The notes under the pieces are model-generated. The model saw only the letters and a list, made by a program, of their open reading frames with translations, was not told the origin of the DNA and made no database searches. 64,000 nt of DNA from NCBI GenBank assembly GCA_016584495.1, contig WAID01000009.1:496001-560000 (forward strand), written 5' to 3'. The translations under genes were made by a program, and so were the position numbers. Each line of letters begins with the position of its first letter. The stretch's first letter is position 1. This DNA comes from Celoporthe dispersa (lineage: Eukaryota > Ascomycota > Sordariomycetes > Diaporthales > Cryphonectriaceae). Positions 21,122 through 32,854 of the stretch are shown here, piece by piece.

Positions 21122-24100
21122 TCAGATACCATTGCGGTTGGGCGCCGCGCCGCGGCCTCGGACACCAAGGTAGCCGCCTCCGCCCTGTCCACGGTCGAAT
21201 TTATTGAGCTCCGACAAAAGTGCACAAGCTGCCACCACTCTGAAGCTCTGCATGTTGTCATACCTCGACCCGTTTAGGCTGGTCGACTTTTCGATGCCGG
21301 CATACACACAAGCAAGACACAGATACAGGTTGTCGTATTCTGTTTCGTAACCCGTCAGTGGAGCATCTGGGTCACGAGACACCTTCCTCATCAGGCTTGT
21401 GATCCAGTCACAGATGCGCTCAAACTCGTCTTTGAGCTTTATGCTTTGGTCTCGCTGGCGATGAGTCTGAACGCCAGATTTGTTGAGAATGTTACCGACG
21501 AATACTTCCAGCTCTGAAATCGGGTTGACTGGGTGCGCCGAGTATTGATTCATCGCGTCGGAGACGGCATCTTCGTACCAGCCGCGGATCTCCCGCGCAG
21601 TCTCCAACCGGAAGACCCACTCGTCCGGGTCGTCAAGGATAGCTTGATAGCGGGGACGGACGGCGTTGAGGAAGTCGTCCCAGAACGAGGCATTCCGGAG
21701 CTGAATCTTTGACTTTACGTCCTCTTGCCAGATTCTCTTCTCGTCGACAGCGCGGTACAACTGACCAAGTATCTTCTCAGACTTGTAGTAACGGTGGCGT
21801 TGGGGAGAGAATTGATCCTCTTCATAGTCGGCCGCGGGCTCGAGAATGTGATCGTCGAGTTCAACGTCCAGTTTGTCTATGACATGGACGTCTGGCCCGG
21901 GAGCGAGACTGTGTCGATGTTCTGTCAGACAAACACGAATACACACACACAAAAAAAAAAAAAAAGGTGGAACGTTAGGAGGATTCAGACGCTGCAAAGG
22001 AGAACTCACAAGTCGGGCCTGTATTTGTCTGCTCTTGGCAGCTCCTGGAGGTCCACCGGGATACCTGTCTTGGAGTAGTCGACAGCCGTTGAGTGAAGAT
22101 GGGCCAGCTTCAAACAGTCATTATCTAGGGTCCCAGAATGCCGCTGATCTGCCAAGATCATGTGTCTTGTCGCGATGACGCCAAGGTGGTCCGACTTCAT
22201 AAAGTCAATCAAGAAATTGGCCATATCCTCTTTGGTGACTTCGCGGCCAAGATCCGCTGGTGTCACCCGTGGATAGTTTGCTGGAGCAAAGGTTCTCTTG
22301 GGCATCGCTCGTTCATCCCAGATGACGTTATAGATATCACCGTCCAAGTCGCCACCGGATAGCTGCGAAGGGAGATCACGGGTACCGTGACGACTGAAGA
22401 CAATGACATTCATGTGGTCCAGCAGTGGATGGCCATTCGGCGGAATCGCCAGCAACGGTGTTTGTATATCGCCTGGGTGAAGGGCCGGAGATCGAGTAAC
22501 AAGCACGCGGCCTTGGGTCGGGGGTAGAGGAAATCGCCCTCCACATGTATCGTAGGTGACGTAAACCTCGTTCGCCTTCAGAAAGCCGGTCTCGTCCATG
22601 ATACCAAAGAGAGTGATACCATTCTCGACAGGGATCCGAGCTTTGTGCTTCAGGAGGCGCAATTCCCGCAACACAACTGCCTCTACTACCGAGCACATAA
22701 AGCGGTCGCCTCGCCAGTCGATCCCCATATTTGCCGCCTCTCGGAACATCCGATCAAAGCGGATGCTCCCCGCGACATCCTTCTGCTTCAAGAAATCGGC
22801 GACGTGGTGTGCGTCAGCCATCACGTCTCTGATCCGCTTCAGCTCTATGTTCTGCATCTCGAGGAACCAGGATGAGTCGGTGCCCATGTCTTCCAGTATC
22901 TTAATCATCTGGCGGTTCAGTACGAGTGGGATCGGCTTGGAACCCATGTCACAGATCTCGAGAATGCTTTCGTCACTCTCGGTCTGAAACTTAGTCATGG
23001 ATGGCCTGACCCGGATCACCGACCCATCATGGGTACTATCAACTGCTAGCATACCCTTGATGCCTCGGTAGCGTATTTGATATGCCGTCGGAGCTGCTTT
23101 TGCCTGGGGCAAGATGTCCCAGATGATGTAGTTGACATCCCATGTAATCGTGCCAACACCATCGCTGAAGACGCGAGTGCCATCCGCTGATGTCACGTCT
23201 TTTATCGTCTCAACTCGTATCCTGTGCTCATCGAGGGATATCGAGAATGGTGTTTCAGAAAAGGCTTGACCAATACGAGCAGCACACCGCGCTGGGGAAC
23301 GAATATGAGAAAAGTTACCCAGCGCCTTGATTATCGTGAAGTTTGTCTAAACTTCTGCTGGTGAAAAAATGGAGCCGAGAACTAGCCAAATGGTCAGTCT
23401 CATATTCACGTAAATGTGCTATGAAGACTCACCCAAGCGCTGTGGGATCTCAAGGAAGAATGCGAGAACCCCAAGAAACCGTACACTCGCCCCGCAATCT
23501 GAATACCTGTGCTGAGGACATGTTTGAACCTGTTCCAGACCTCATCGAGGCTGATCTTGGCATTGTAGAAGAGGTCCTGACCATTTTCGTCGCAGAATTG
23601 TACCCGGAGGAAGAATTCGTGGTCGTCAGGGTATTTCCGGAGGATGCGGTTCTTGGCTTCAAGCTCTGGGCCGTGCAGTGTGATCCTGGTAGGCGTGACA
23701 GTGGCTCTGTATACTGAAACCATATTCCGAGTGGATGCCGAGAGTGCTGATTGCATGCTCACATTCCGGCGAGACTCCTTGTCCTTCTTAATCAGAAGAG
23801 CAATGATGGCTTTCACCTTAAAGTGCGACGGGTCGCCGTGGGGTTGTGGCCAGTCGATCTCCTTGAATAGCAGTTTCATGGCCTCTACGGAGATAGATCG
23901 CCTTCCGGCGTTTCGGTCTGATCGGAATCTGCGCCGCAGTTCCTGCAGGAGCAACAGAACGACACTGGGATGGAGGTACGCGTTGAAAGCCAGAGCCTGC
24001 AACTGGAAGAGGATTCCGAAGGGTATAATTCCGTGTCCTTCTTCATGAGCAAGTTCAGAAACGAGAGCATGTATGGCTTGTTTCGAAGTCTCGAGATGCT

Positions 24101-25145
24101 GAGGCGCCACTTGGTTTGTGGTCAACCCGAAGCGTACGAAGGGCACAACGTGGTGGTTTTCAAGCATTCTCATGCGTCTCTGCAAGTCTGGCCCTGTGAC
24201 TTGGAATTGATAGACAAGGCAGTGCCCCACAACCTTGGCATGCTCCATGTTCAGGCTGCAGATGCGGGTCCGTGTGGGCTCATTGCCACCGCCGAGGCCG
24301 TTCAAGGAAATATGCTTCATCAGCACAAGAAGTTCGCTCATTTCGGAATGGGTAGATGTGGTTTGATCTTGGCCAATCTGGCGAAAGAAGGATGGCTCTT
24401 CGGACAGGGTCAGGGTCAAAGTGTGGCCGAAGGAGCAGATGAAGCTGACGATTGTGTCGAGTGAGATCTTGATGATGTGATTGCTCTTGAGCTTGATGAG
24501 AAGCGTGTGTTTGGTGAATTTTGCTGTCCCAGTGTCCCGCATCTCGACCTGAGGGACGAATACAAGCTTGTCGTCGTCGAAGGCGTTGTATCCACAGCTG
24601 AGAGACACAAGTTCGAAGACCTCGGGGGGATCTTCCTGAATGATCTTGCGTGTGGGGCTCGCTCTCTCCTCTGCAGTGTACACCAGATGTCTCATAGTTA
24701 AGGGATTAGGTTGTCCAGCGGCAGCCCTGGAGTCCTTGGGGTTTTTGCCGAGCGAACAAAAGATCTCGTTGCCGGCCAATTTCAGTCTTGCTTGGCGCCG
24801 AGGCCGCGAATTGCGTCCTGTGGACCTAAAGACAGAGGGCGTTGACCCAGCGACGGAACCATTGGTCGCACCGCAGACAGAAGTACGGCCAGATCTGGCG
24901 GCATTGGAGTTTCGTGGCCCACTTTGAGGTGTGTTCGGTTGAACAAGCTGCTCGCCGTGGCGTTTCAAGAAGGCCTGGCCGTGTGCAGGCTCGAGAAATG
25001 TAATATTCGCCCACGTCTGCCTCCTGTACTTCTCACACGTGAAGGCGTCATGTGGAATGCCCAACTTGGCTATGACGGGTTCAAGATTGTTCTTGAGTGC
25101 TTCCTCGCTAAAGAACTTGGGCAGACCGTTTATGTGGACCTCCAT
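21122..25145 (-). CDS. RNA-dependent RNA polymerase (RNA silencing)
   Basis: A cellular RdRP that makes double-stranded RNA for small-RNA production in quelling or meiotic silencing. Three exons: 23434-25145 read to 23433, 22010-23346 and 21122-21908; introns 23347-23432 and 21909-22009; 1278 residues with no frameshift. The N-terminus (about 1-65) looks like an RRM-type fold. The RdRP domain covers roughly 380-1080, with YGFLGFSHSSLRSHSAW, ARCAARIGQAFSET, FSDGVGTIT and the catalytic motif GGDLDGD (DLDGD at about 904-908, bases 22336-22350). A TAG codon in a plausible extension of exon 1 is intronic if the acceptor GTTTAG at 23347 is used. The splice then reads SAW/TNFTIIKALGNF, as in the family. 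The three-aspartate catalytic loop is intact, so the enzyme is probably active. It may belong to the SAD-1/RRP-3 side of the fungal family, but only a tree could show that. Confidence 0.92.
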
Positions 25146-27168
25146 CCTGCCAGGACGTAAAATGATCGTTCTTCAGGAGAGGGTGGATAGCTTGAAGAGC
25201 TGCAGGGAGAATCCAGATAGGTGGAGGGAACGAGGACGCTCAGCCTTCATAGGGTAGCGCGTTTGCGTACACCATCAAATATGACCGATCCGCCAGCGGA
25301 ATAGGTCGAGACCTAAGGAGGCTGATTGAAACTGGTGACGATGGGTTTGTGCTGAGGCGTATGGAGGGAAGGGCAAAGGCTGAAGACTGATAGTTGTGAG
25401 GTTGCAATCTGCAGGTCAAGGGATAGGGAGACAAGGAGAGCTTTAAATGAAGGCAAGCAGCATCTTGAAGCTCAGGGAGCTGCTAATGGAGGGGCAGCTG
25501 CCCCCGCAGGGCCCTGGACTAGGGTCCTGGTGCTCTTAGCGCATGATAGCTCCCGCTGGCCTGCCTCTAGCGCATGCAGGAGGCCCCCAAGGGAGGGCAC
25601 ACCCCTGTCAATGATCATGTAAGCATTTGGCTTGAAGGCAACGTCGGCCTTCAAGTTCGTTGGCTCTGCCCTTGCCTGCATTGTTACTTCTGCAGTAGTA
25701 TTGCTTCTGAACTCTAAAGTCTGCATGTGTTGTTGCCTGCTTTTTTTCCCCCCAGGCTTTACCTCATTTTTCCACAGTCGATCCCCCCTATTATTTGCTT
25801 GTCCTAAAGCACGCCTGTAGATGCTTGCATATACATACACAACAACTCGCTCGGTAGTGCCTTCGCATCCTGGCTCGCGCTGTGGAGAATCCTTTGACCT
25901 ACATCCTGAGCCTGCTGCCTTCCCCAAGCACAATGACTCCATGAAGAGGCAGGCCTGATTGTCAAGGATATGAAAAAGATTCAGACAAACAGAAAGTGTC
26001 TTGGCCCTTATGTTTACCAGCTCATCTCTGCCTGTATGGAAGAGGACTTGGCGTCAGGTGCTAGCAGTAAACTGGATTCAAGTCCCCTGGGCAACCATCA
26101 ATATCAACCAAGGTATTTCTCAATTGGAAAATGGTGCACGAGCTCAGTTGAGGCCCTGAGCCAAGTGATGCTGGTTTAGATAAGCGGACGCCCTGCTGAT
26201 AGTCATTTGCATGTTTTGCAAATACTCTACGGGTGTTCAGACCATCGACCCCTTCCCGTCGTGCGAACCGTGCCAACATAGTCGAGCGCATGTGCCCTCC
26301 CGCCCAGCGGGTCGTCTTCGACATCTTGTGCCTCGGAGAGGCTCCTAATAGCCATGACGAGCGATTACCTGTGCGGCTGATTCCCTCACATGGCCCTATT
26401 TATCGGCTCACTCTCCGTAAGTTCCGTCTATTGTCTACTATCGTGGCTTTGGGGGGCTGCGACCATGAGGGCCAGGGAAGACTCTATGTGCGACTGGGCC
26501 ACCGGCCCCAGCCGAGATGAGGGTATCAGGATTGCCTCCAGGGTTGGCAGGTCGTGGAGACGCGGCCAGACTCCTGTCGGGCGATGATCAAGGCCTCACA
26601 GAGTTTTCGGCATACCGCAAAATGCTTCAGCGGTTTGTTCAAAGGTCCAAGACAGCAGGCACCGCAGCTTACCCAGAAGATCATTTCGCTGTGATTTCAC
26701 CTCGACTCGGCTCAACACACGATATGCAGCCAGTAATCGACCGTGTTATGGCTCTCAACACCGCAGGATGCTGAAAGTCAGAGGGCGCACATGGCCTTGG
26801 CCGATATTCATAAAACATTCTGGGCTATCAGCACCTAAATATATACTCTCTATTAAGAAACTTCCCCATAGTCATCTTCTTATCTTGACATATTACTCCA
26901 AGCGGGAGAAAAGCGTACAGATGTAGACTATGAGCACTAAGGATAGAAGATTATGAAAAAAGGCATGCAGGGAGAAAAGAATAGTCATGTTTGCTCCCAG
27001 CCATCGTACCGAATGAGACTCTATAAGACGACTTGCATAGCTTCTATTCCTTGAGACTCATGACTGTTCGAACGGTATATTGTGCTAGCAAAATAGGTAT
27101 GCATATATGCCGTGGTAGATGCACGTGGGATAGTGAACGGTACTAGTACGATAACTCGATAGACTGAA

Positions 27169-27627
27169 TGTTATGACCCATTCAACATGCAGGTCACAGG
27201 AAGGGCCACGCCAACAAGCGGGGCCAAAAAAGTGGCAGAATCCCCCAGCTACAAAGTTGGCAGAATCGGATTACATGACCTGGGGATAGGGTAACAGCTA
27301 CAGCCAATCAGGACGGATATGTTGGATCACCAACATATCCAACCGAGCAGGATCATTAGGATCAGAAACATATCCAAGTGATCCGAACTGAAGAGCTGGA
27401 TATATAAGGATACGTTCATTACCATCAGATAGATCATTGTACATAGCTCTTCAGTCGTCAATCTAAGTGTTACTTCACACACAAGTAATAGCCTCACAGC
27501 TAGTGACACACTGCAGAGTTACTCAGACGTTTTCGATATTACTGGACTTACAATTTGATATCGCTCTTGTTAGCATAAACCCTTTGTGTACGTGTTGAAC
27601 CCTCGGGATACAGCAGTGCTCATTACA
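27169..27627. mobile_element. Solo LTR of a retrotransposon
   Basis: A 459-bp element that begins TGTTATGACC and ends TCATTACA, with TGT...ACA inverted termini. It is flanked by a perfect 5-bp target-site duplication CTGAA (27164-27168 and 27628-27632). It has a TATA-like TATATAA at 27401-27407 and an 11-bp perfect palindrome arm pair at 27315-27340. No retrotransposon genes adjoin it, so this is a solo LTR left by recombination between two LTRs. The intact duplication means no large rearrangement since insertion. The superfamily (Ty1/copia or Ty3) cannot be told from the LTR alone. Strand is unknown apart from the TATA hint for plus. Confidence 0.85.
27315..27340. repeat. Perfect palindrome inside the solo LTR
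   Basis: The 11-bp arms GGATATGTTGG and CCAACATATCC are separated by ATCA. They lie about 60 bp upstream of the LTR's TATA-like element, where an LTR enhancer could be expected. Confidence 0.9.
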
Positions 27628-28264
27628 CTGAAGCTTTGACGCATCAACGGTGGTTGTGGTCCATGCGCAGCAGAATCAGTAGACTAGTTTGTTTACTTGC
27701 ATCGCGTCTCCTCGCATCACGTCTGCCTGGATTGAAACCAGCTCAAGCTATTTTCCCCTCCCTTCTTTCCTCCTCCTCCTCCTCCTTCCCCACCACAATC
27801 ATAACAACAATAACAACAACACCAACACCACCACCAGCCCTCCCACCAGGTAAGACAAGCTGCGCAGACTGCAATATTCATTATATTTAATGAATTCCAT
27901 CATGAGGACTATAGCTCAATATTCCCAATCTTTGATTGAGACACTTCTCACTGGCACATCTGACAATGATCAACATCCCTTTGACCTCCTCAAAAGAACA
28001 ATTCTCTGGTTACCAGTCTATCATCATCATCCACACCCACAGTCCTTCTATACAATTCATATCTGGAATATCAACTTCAGCTACATTAAGTCCTTTTCCT
28101 GTTTTCGATTTCAGCAAGTAGCAGGTCAAATTACCTCTGCACTGAGCTGGCCCAGTAACCTAGAACAAACATTTCTGGCTTACATGATGCTTGCAAAACC
28201 TTCTTTTCTCTATTCCTAAAAAGAATAACATTGGCTGACATGTTGAGAGAAGACAGATCCCACA

Positions 28265-30242
28265 ATGTCTCGCCGTGGTGGCAAGAGGGTCCACCACAGC
28301 TCCTCTTCAGAGGATGTGTCGTCGTCGTTCCGAGGTGACAAGAAGCGTCACCGTCCCAGGTACAAGGCCGACCGCTACTGGCCCAATCGAGGTGGTAAGT
28401 ATTCTATCCGCATCCAAAAACTTCGAGCTACAACAGAGAGAGCAAATGTTTTCAACAGACAGCGAGTCTGCCTGATATGTTGCCAGCGATGTGAAGCTGA
28501 CACATAATTTAGGAGAACGCGTCGAGGCCGACCGCAGCCGCGTGGGGCGCCCACGCCAGGAGTACCGAGACCAGCCTGTCGAAGCTGGCCCATCATCTCG
28601 TCACGGTGGACAGTCCGCTGCCACCACCACCACCAAGAAGTAAGCACACAGTTTTAGCAGCCATACGATCCTCCATACTAACCATTGCCAAACCAAAGCC
28701 TCGTCGGCCCCGATGGCCGTTTCACCAAGCACGCCGGTCCAGAGGACCGCACTCTGCCACCTGGGTGAGGGGAGTGGGCCGCGATGTACCCCGGATACAC
28801 CGGGGACATCAGCCCTTCCAAGCCGTGCGCAGTCAGTCCGAGGCCGACCGTTTCGACGGCGAGGTCCTCCAGGCGGCTGATGACCTCCAGATCGTCAGCG
28901 CCTACCAGATGCGCCGCCTGGAGGACGAGCGCAGGTCCATCCTGCCGGCTCTGCGTGCCCTGTCCTTCCCCCATTTCTACTCTGGGGATGCCTCCACCGT
29001 CAAGGAGTGCCTCCGTCGCGGTCTCTCCGCCTACCTGTACTTCATCCACTGCGTTCCCGAGCTGTGGTGCAAGTACACCCGCAACACTCCCGCCAGGAAT
29101 CGGTTTCTGGACCAGGTTGTCGCAGTCCTGTTCAAGGTCTGCAAGACCATCCGGAATGATGATGGTCGCCTGGATATCGTCGACAGCCCTGTCAGATCTT
29201 CCGGCTCCCATGGCCTGCGGGTGATGCCAAAGAGCCTCCTCACCCTCACGCGATATATCTGCGAGCCCAGTCCCTTCTTCAAGCCGCTCTACGAGCCGCA
29301 AACTAAGACCGAGGAGTCTCGGACTCTCATGTTGCTTCTAAAATCCATCAAACAGATCTGGGAGAAGGAGGAGCCGCCCAAGGACTACCAAGTCCTGCCC
29401 AAGGATCCCATTACCCCAGGCTGGCTTGTCGAGACCACCTCCAGGCTGCTGCGCTCTTATGAGTGCAATGAAGGCTGGAAGCAGGAGCAGGCTGACGACT
29501 TGCCTGATGCTGGCAAGCATCGCCGCCGTCAGGATGTTGTCCAGTTTCATGCCACCATGGTCAACCACAGTAAGTATTATACAGCACAGATGGGAACCTC
29601 CTGAATAATCAGTTCCGATTACTGATCTTTGTCTCTTTTTCTTTAGAAGAGCAGAAGGGCGTCAAGCATCCTGGTAAGAATACGAACGAGATGCCGAATC
29701 AGTGCTGATACGGTACGAAGTGGTGGGGAATCGGCTGACACATGTCATCATAGATAAGGTCCGACTCTTTTACCGCTGGGTACAAAAGCAGAGCCAAGAG
29801 TGGAAGCTCGAGGCAGAGCGGGAGGAGGAAGAGCTCCAGGAGCTTAAGAAGCATCAGCAGGCCCAGGCCCGACAAGAGAAGCAGGAAAACAAGCTGCCCG
29901 AGACACAAGCCAAAAAGTACAAGAGCCTGGAGAAGACCGAGAAGGACTGCAAGGAACCAGAGCAGCACGACCAAGACCCAGAGAAGCGGAAGGTAGGCAA
30001 GACAACGCCTAACAAGAAGTCCCTGCCAGCAGTCAGCAACGTTTCTCCCAGCAACGCTTCTCCCAGCAAAGCTCCCCCCAGCAGGCAAGGCTACGCGGCC
30101 TAAGTACGCACCTACACTGCGACCTCTGGCTCCTCCACGTATCACCCGCCCGGTGCCGCTCATTATCGAAAATGCCCGTACAGTCGGACTAGAGGAGTTG
30201 AGGCGCATCAAAGAGCAGCACGAGACCCTGATGCAGAAGTAA
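28265..30242 (+). CDS. Six-exon hypothetical protein (one frameshift)
   Basis: Family not recognised. Exons are 28265-28394, 28513-28639, 28699-28764, 28833-29569, 29647-29673 and 29754-30242, all with GT...AG introns that keep the frame. The product is 524 residues once one base is dropped from the C6 run at 30074-30079. Without that it stops early at 30101-30103 and loses a clearly coding C-terminus (RPKYAPTLRPLAPPRITRP... to EQHETLMQK). The first 110 residues are basic and disordered. About 110-350 looks like a helical folded domain (SILPALRALSFPHFYSGDAS). About 360-440 is a Glu/Lys/Gln-rich coiled coil, followed by a Lys/Ser/Pro tail. A nuclear role fits the basic ends but is unproven. 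Confidence 0.75.
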
Positions 30243-31041
30243 GGCCTCCCGGCCGCCTCGGCTTAGCGATCTGTTCTCGAAGCACTCTGACGAGGCACAA
30301 GGCATGAAGACAGGTCGGACAGCGGGAGAGCTGATGCCGTCACTTATGATGTTTTAAGAACAGCCGCTTGCATGGTGTTTGCGATTGTAGTCTCTGTAGA
30401 AGTTCTCTTGTGGTTATTGGCGGATTGTGCGAGAACTGTCTGACAACCGGCTGCCTTCATGGCATTGGAAACTGTGGTCTTGGTTGGGATGTTCTCTTGT
30501 GGTGTTGGCAGGGTTCGGCCAGTGGTTTTGTTTTCCTTCTCTAAATTGTGTATGAGGTTTGGGTTCAACGATTAGGCATCAGGGTCAGGGCATTATGTGC
30601 TCAATCATGGTTATGGTGTTGGGGATGCCTGGCCCAGCTTGAGGCCTGGTCTGAGTGAATTACTTGTGGAGATAAGGGAGTGCTCTGAGGACTTGACCGG
30701 TATGAGATAGCTGAATGATTACAATGCACGTGTACAATCACCTCCAAGCGTCTCGGGAGCCTACCACTTGCAAACCATCTCGAGTGTTGTACTAATTTCC
30801 TTCGTCAAGAAATGCCTGGTGAAATGGAATTAGCTGCATGACGGTGTAGAACACTGGACGTTTGGCCTTGGAGCATCTTTACATCGTTACCCTTGGATGA
30901 AGACGGCTTTCTCGAAAGGAAGTGATTGATTCTCTTGACTTTTGATATTTTGGCAATAAAATACAACACTGTTACCTGTCATCAACACATCAACACCATG
31001 ACAAAAAGAAGAAGAAAAAGAAAGGTTAGAGACCCTCACGA
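30243..31041. other. Convergent intergenic region
   Basis: About 800 bp between the 3' ends of the six-exon gene and the minus-strand gene ending at 31042. GTTCTCTTGTGGT occurs twice (near 30401 and 30492), as an imperfect direct repeat. No gene supported. Confidence 0.45.
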
Positions 31042-31809
31042 CTAAAGCCCCAGGAGATTCCCAATTATTTCCAACCTCCCCTTGATCTTCTCCATCTTCT
31101 CACGATGCCTCTCCTCCCGTACATATACACACACGGCTGTAAGCACCAGAAGCCCACACCAGTCCACCCGCTCTCCCTTCTGCCCTCCTCGCACCCACCC
31201 TTCGCCCGAGCTGTACGCCTCCAGGACCCCAAACTCTGCCAGGCCACCGCTGCCACTCCCCGCGAAACGCGCGAGGACACCATCGTTGCCATCACCACCA
31301 CCGTGGCTTCCCCGTCCTCCTCCAGTAGCCTCGAGCCGCAGCCGCCTGTCGGCATTCATGAGCCCGCCATGTAGGCAACCAGTATCGTGAACCCATCGCA
31401 GCGCCCCTCCACTCCCACCTAGCCATCCCTCCGCCGCAGACAGTCCGTACCTAGCACCATCCCCATGGCCACCATGCGAGATAGCAAGCCTGCCGCTACC
31501 GCTGCGTTCACCATCGACGCCAACCCCACCTGTCTCAATAACACAGTCCAGAAATTTTGCCGACGACACCTGCACCAGACAGTGGCCCACGATAGCCCCC
31601 GTCTGCTGCGCCCTGACGGAGAGCTCGATGCTGTCGCGGAAGGCCTTGGGCCGCGTGAGGTCGACGATGTAGGTCTCGTGGTCTGGAGAGGAGGGCGTCG
31701 CGGTCAGGGGCCCGGCGAGGGACTGGGTGATGTGGTATGTGACCTTGGGGGTTGGGTTTGGGCGTGGATGTGTTTGGTTCTGGTCCTTGCGGTGGTGTAA
31801 GAAGCTCAT
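31042..31809 (-). CDS. Hypothetical protein, possible tail anchor
   Basis: A single-exon frame of 255 residues; family not recognised. The N-terminus is His/Pro-rich. About 25-95 has a strand-rich look (KVTYHITQSLAGPL, HETYIVDLTRPKAF, IELSVRAQQTGAIVGHCLVQV). The middle is Gly-rich. Near the C-terminus a short hydrophobic stretch (WCGLLVLTAVCVYV, about 212-225) is followed by a basic helix (REERHREKMEKIKGRLEII), as expected for a tail-anchored membrane protein. The strand-rich half could be a tubby/scramblase-like barrel, but I cannot confirm it. The opposite-strand frames here are shadows. Confidence 0.6.
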   Translation of the reverse strand: MSFLHHRKDQNQTHPRPNPTPKVTYHITQSLAGPLTATPSSPDHETYIVDLTRPKAFRDSIELSVRAQQTGAIVGHCLVQVSSAKFLDCVIETGGVGVDGERSGSGRLAISHGGHGDGARYGLSAAEGWLGGSGGALRWVHDTGCLHGGLMNADRRLRLEATGGGRGSHGGGDGNDGVLARFAGSGSGGLAEFGVLEAYSSGEGWVRGGQKGERVDWCGLLVLTAVCVYVREERHREKMEKIKGRLEIIGNLLGL

Positions 31810-32854
31810 GTTGGTGTCGTTGTAGTAATTAGCTGTTCAACCTTGTCTGGAAACTGAGTACCAGTGCGTTCGTTGTAGAGGTCGGGTTTTAGGATAATAA
31901 ATACTCAAACACTTGAGTGCGGTTAACTGCTGAAGGATAGCAGACGGTAACGAAAATGTGATGGAGGGAGAATGACTTTAAATACAAAAAGTAGAGATGA
32001 AAATGGATGCTCTTTGCAGGCGTTAATAAGACACCAGGCAGAATTGTTCGCCTGCTTACTCTCCTGTTACGTTATGCTGTCATTAGGCTGTGTGTATAAT
32101 CTACCTTGGGAGGGATTTGGCTACTCGTCGACACAAGACCGTATATTTCTGTGGTCGTGATGGCATAGCAGCAAGGACGGAGGGCGGGAGGGGGGAGGGG
32201 GGGGGGGGACTTACTTCATGCCGATTCTCTTTGCTCATCTGAGGATCACCACTAGCTGACTGACAGTGACAACGTCGCTGACTGATAGCCCATCAGCTGA
32301 GTCTAATGCCAGGGAAATGAAGCAAGAGGGGATTTTTATGATAATGCTCCAGCAAATAGGCTTGCTTTGTTGATCCCGAGCAAACAACACCTCTTTTCCG
32401 AGCTGAAGATATACTTCTAAGAAGGAAAAGGACTTTGCGCTTCTCCGATTGAATGCCACCTAAGTGTTCATATACATATAGCCCCGTACAAGTTCCGCCG
32501 CAGTATCATTGCGGGACCCTCTCTCATGTGTCAACCGCTTGTCCGGTGACTTGTCCAACATGTCCAGCGAAGATGGAATGTACACATACGCACGATACTT
32601 TCAACAGCGGTATCGTGACAGGTCTCTTTCCCGAAAGCAAACGTGACCTTGGGGTCTTTTCTCCTCTTTTCTTCCCCTTCCCCTTCTTGCTCTTCTTCTT
32701 ATCTTCCCTTCTCCTGCTGGGGATCATCTGCTCCCCTTCCTCTACTAGGGAAGATCCCCAGTCCGTCCACAGCTGCAATCAAGCTTCTCAATCCTGTATC
32801 GGCGTGTTTCGGTGGGGTTGGGGGTGAAGGCGACCTGCTCGTGTCGGCCAGGTC
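31810..32854. other. Intergenic region
   Basis: About 1 kb between two minus-strand genes, including the promoter of the 255-residue gene. It contains a G-rich tract at about 32184-32210 and a T/C-rich tract at about 32650-32720. No gene supported. Confidence 0.5.

Larger units (their letters stand above)
25146..28264. other. Gene-poor divergent region with solo LTR
   Basis: About 3.1 kb between the divergent RdRP gene and the six-exon gene at 28265. It holds the solo LTR at 27169-27627. The rest shows no gene. Frames at 25472-25942 and 26233-26774 have no recognisable content and could be decayed repeats. Confidence 0.5.

Noticed and set aside
23371..23400. In-frame TAG after exon 1 of the RdRP as evidence of a pseudogene
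   Set aside because: The stop is removed by the intron with acceptor at 23347, which joins both halves in frame and gives 1278 residues.
26060..26100. tRNA-like TTCAAGTCC near 26075
   Set aside because: The stem does not pair as a T-arm and no matching acceptor stem is present.
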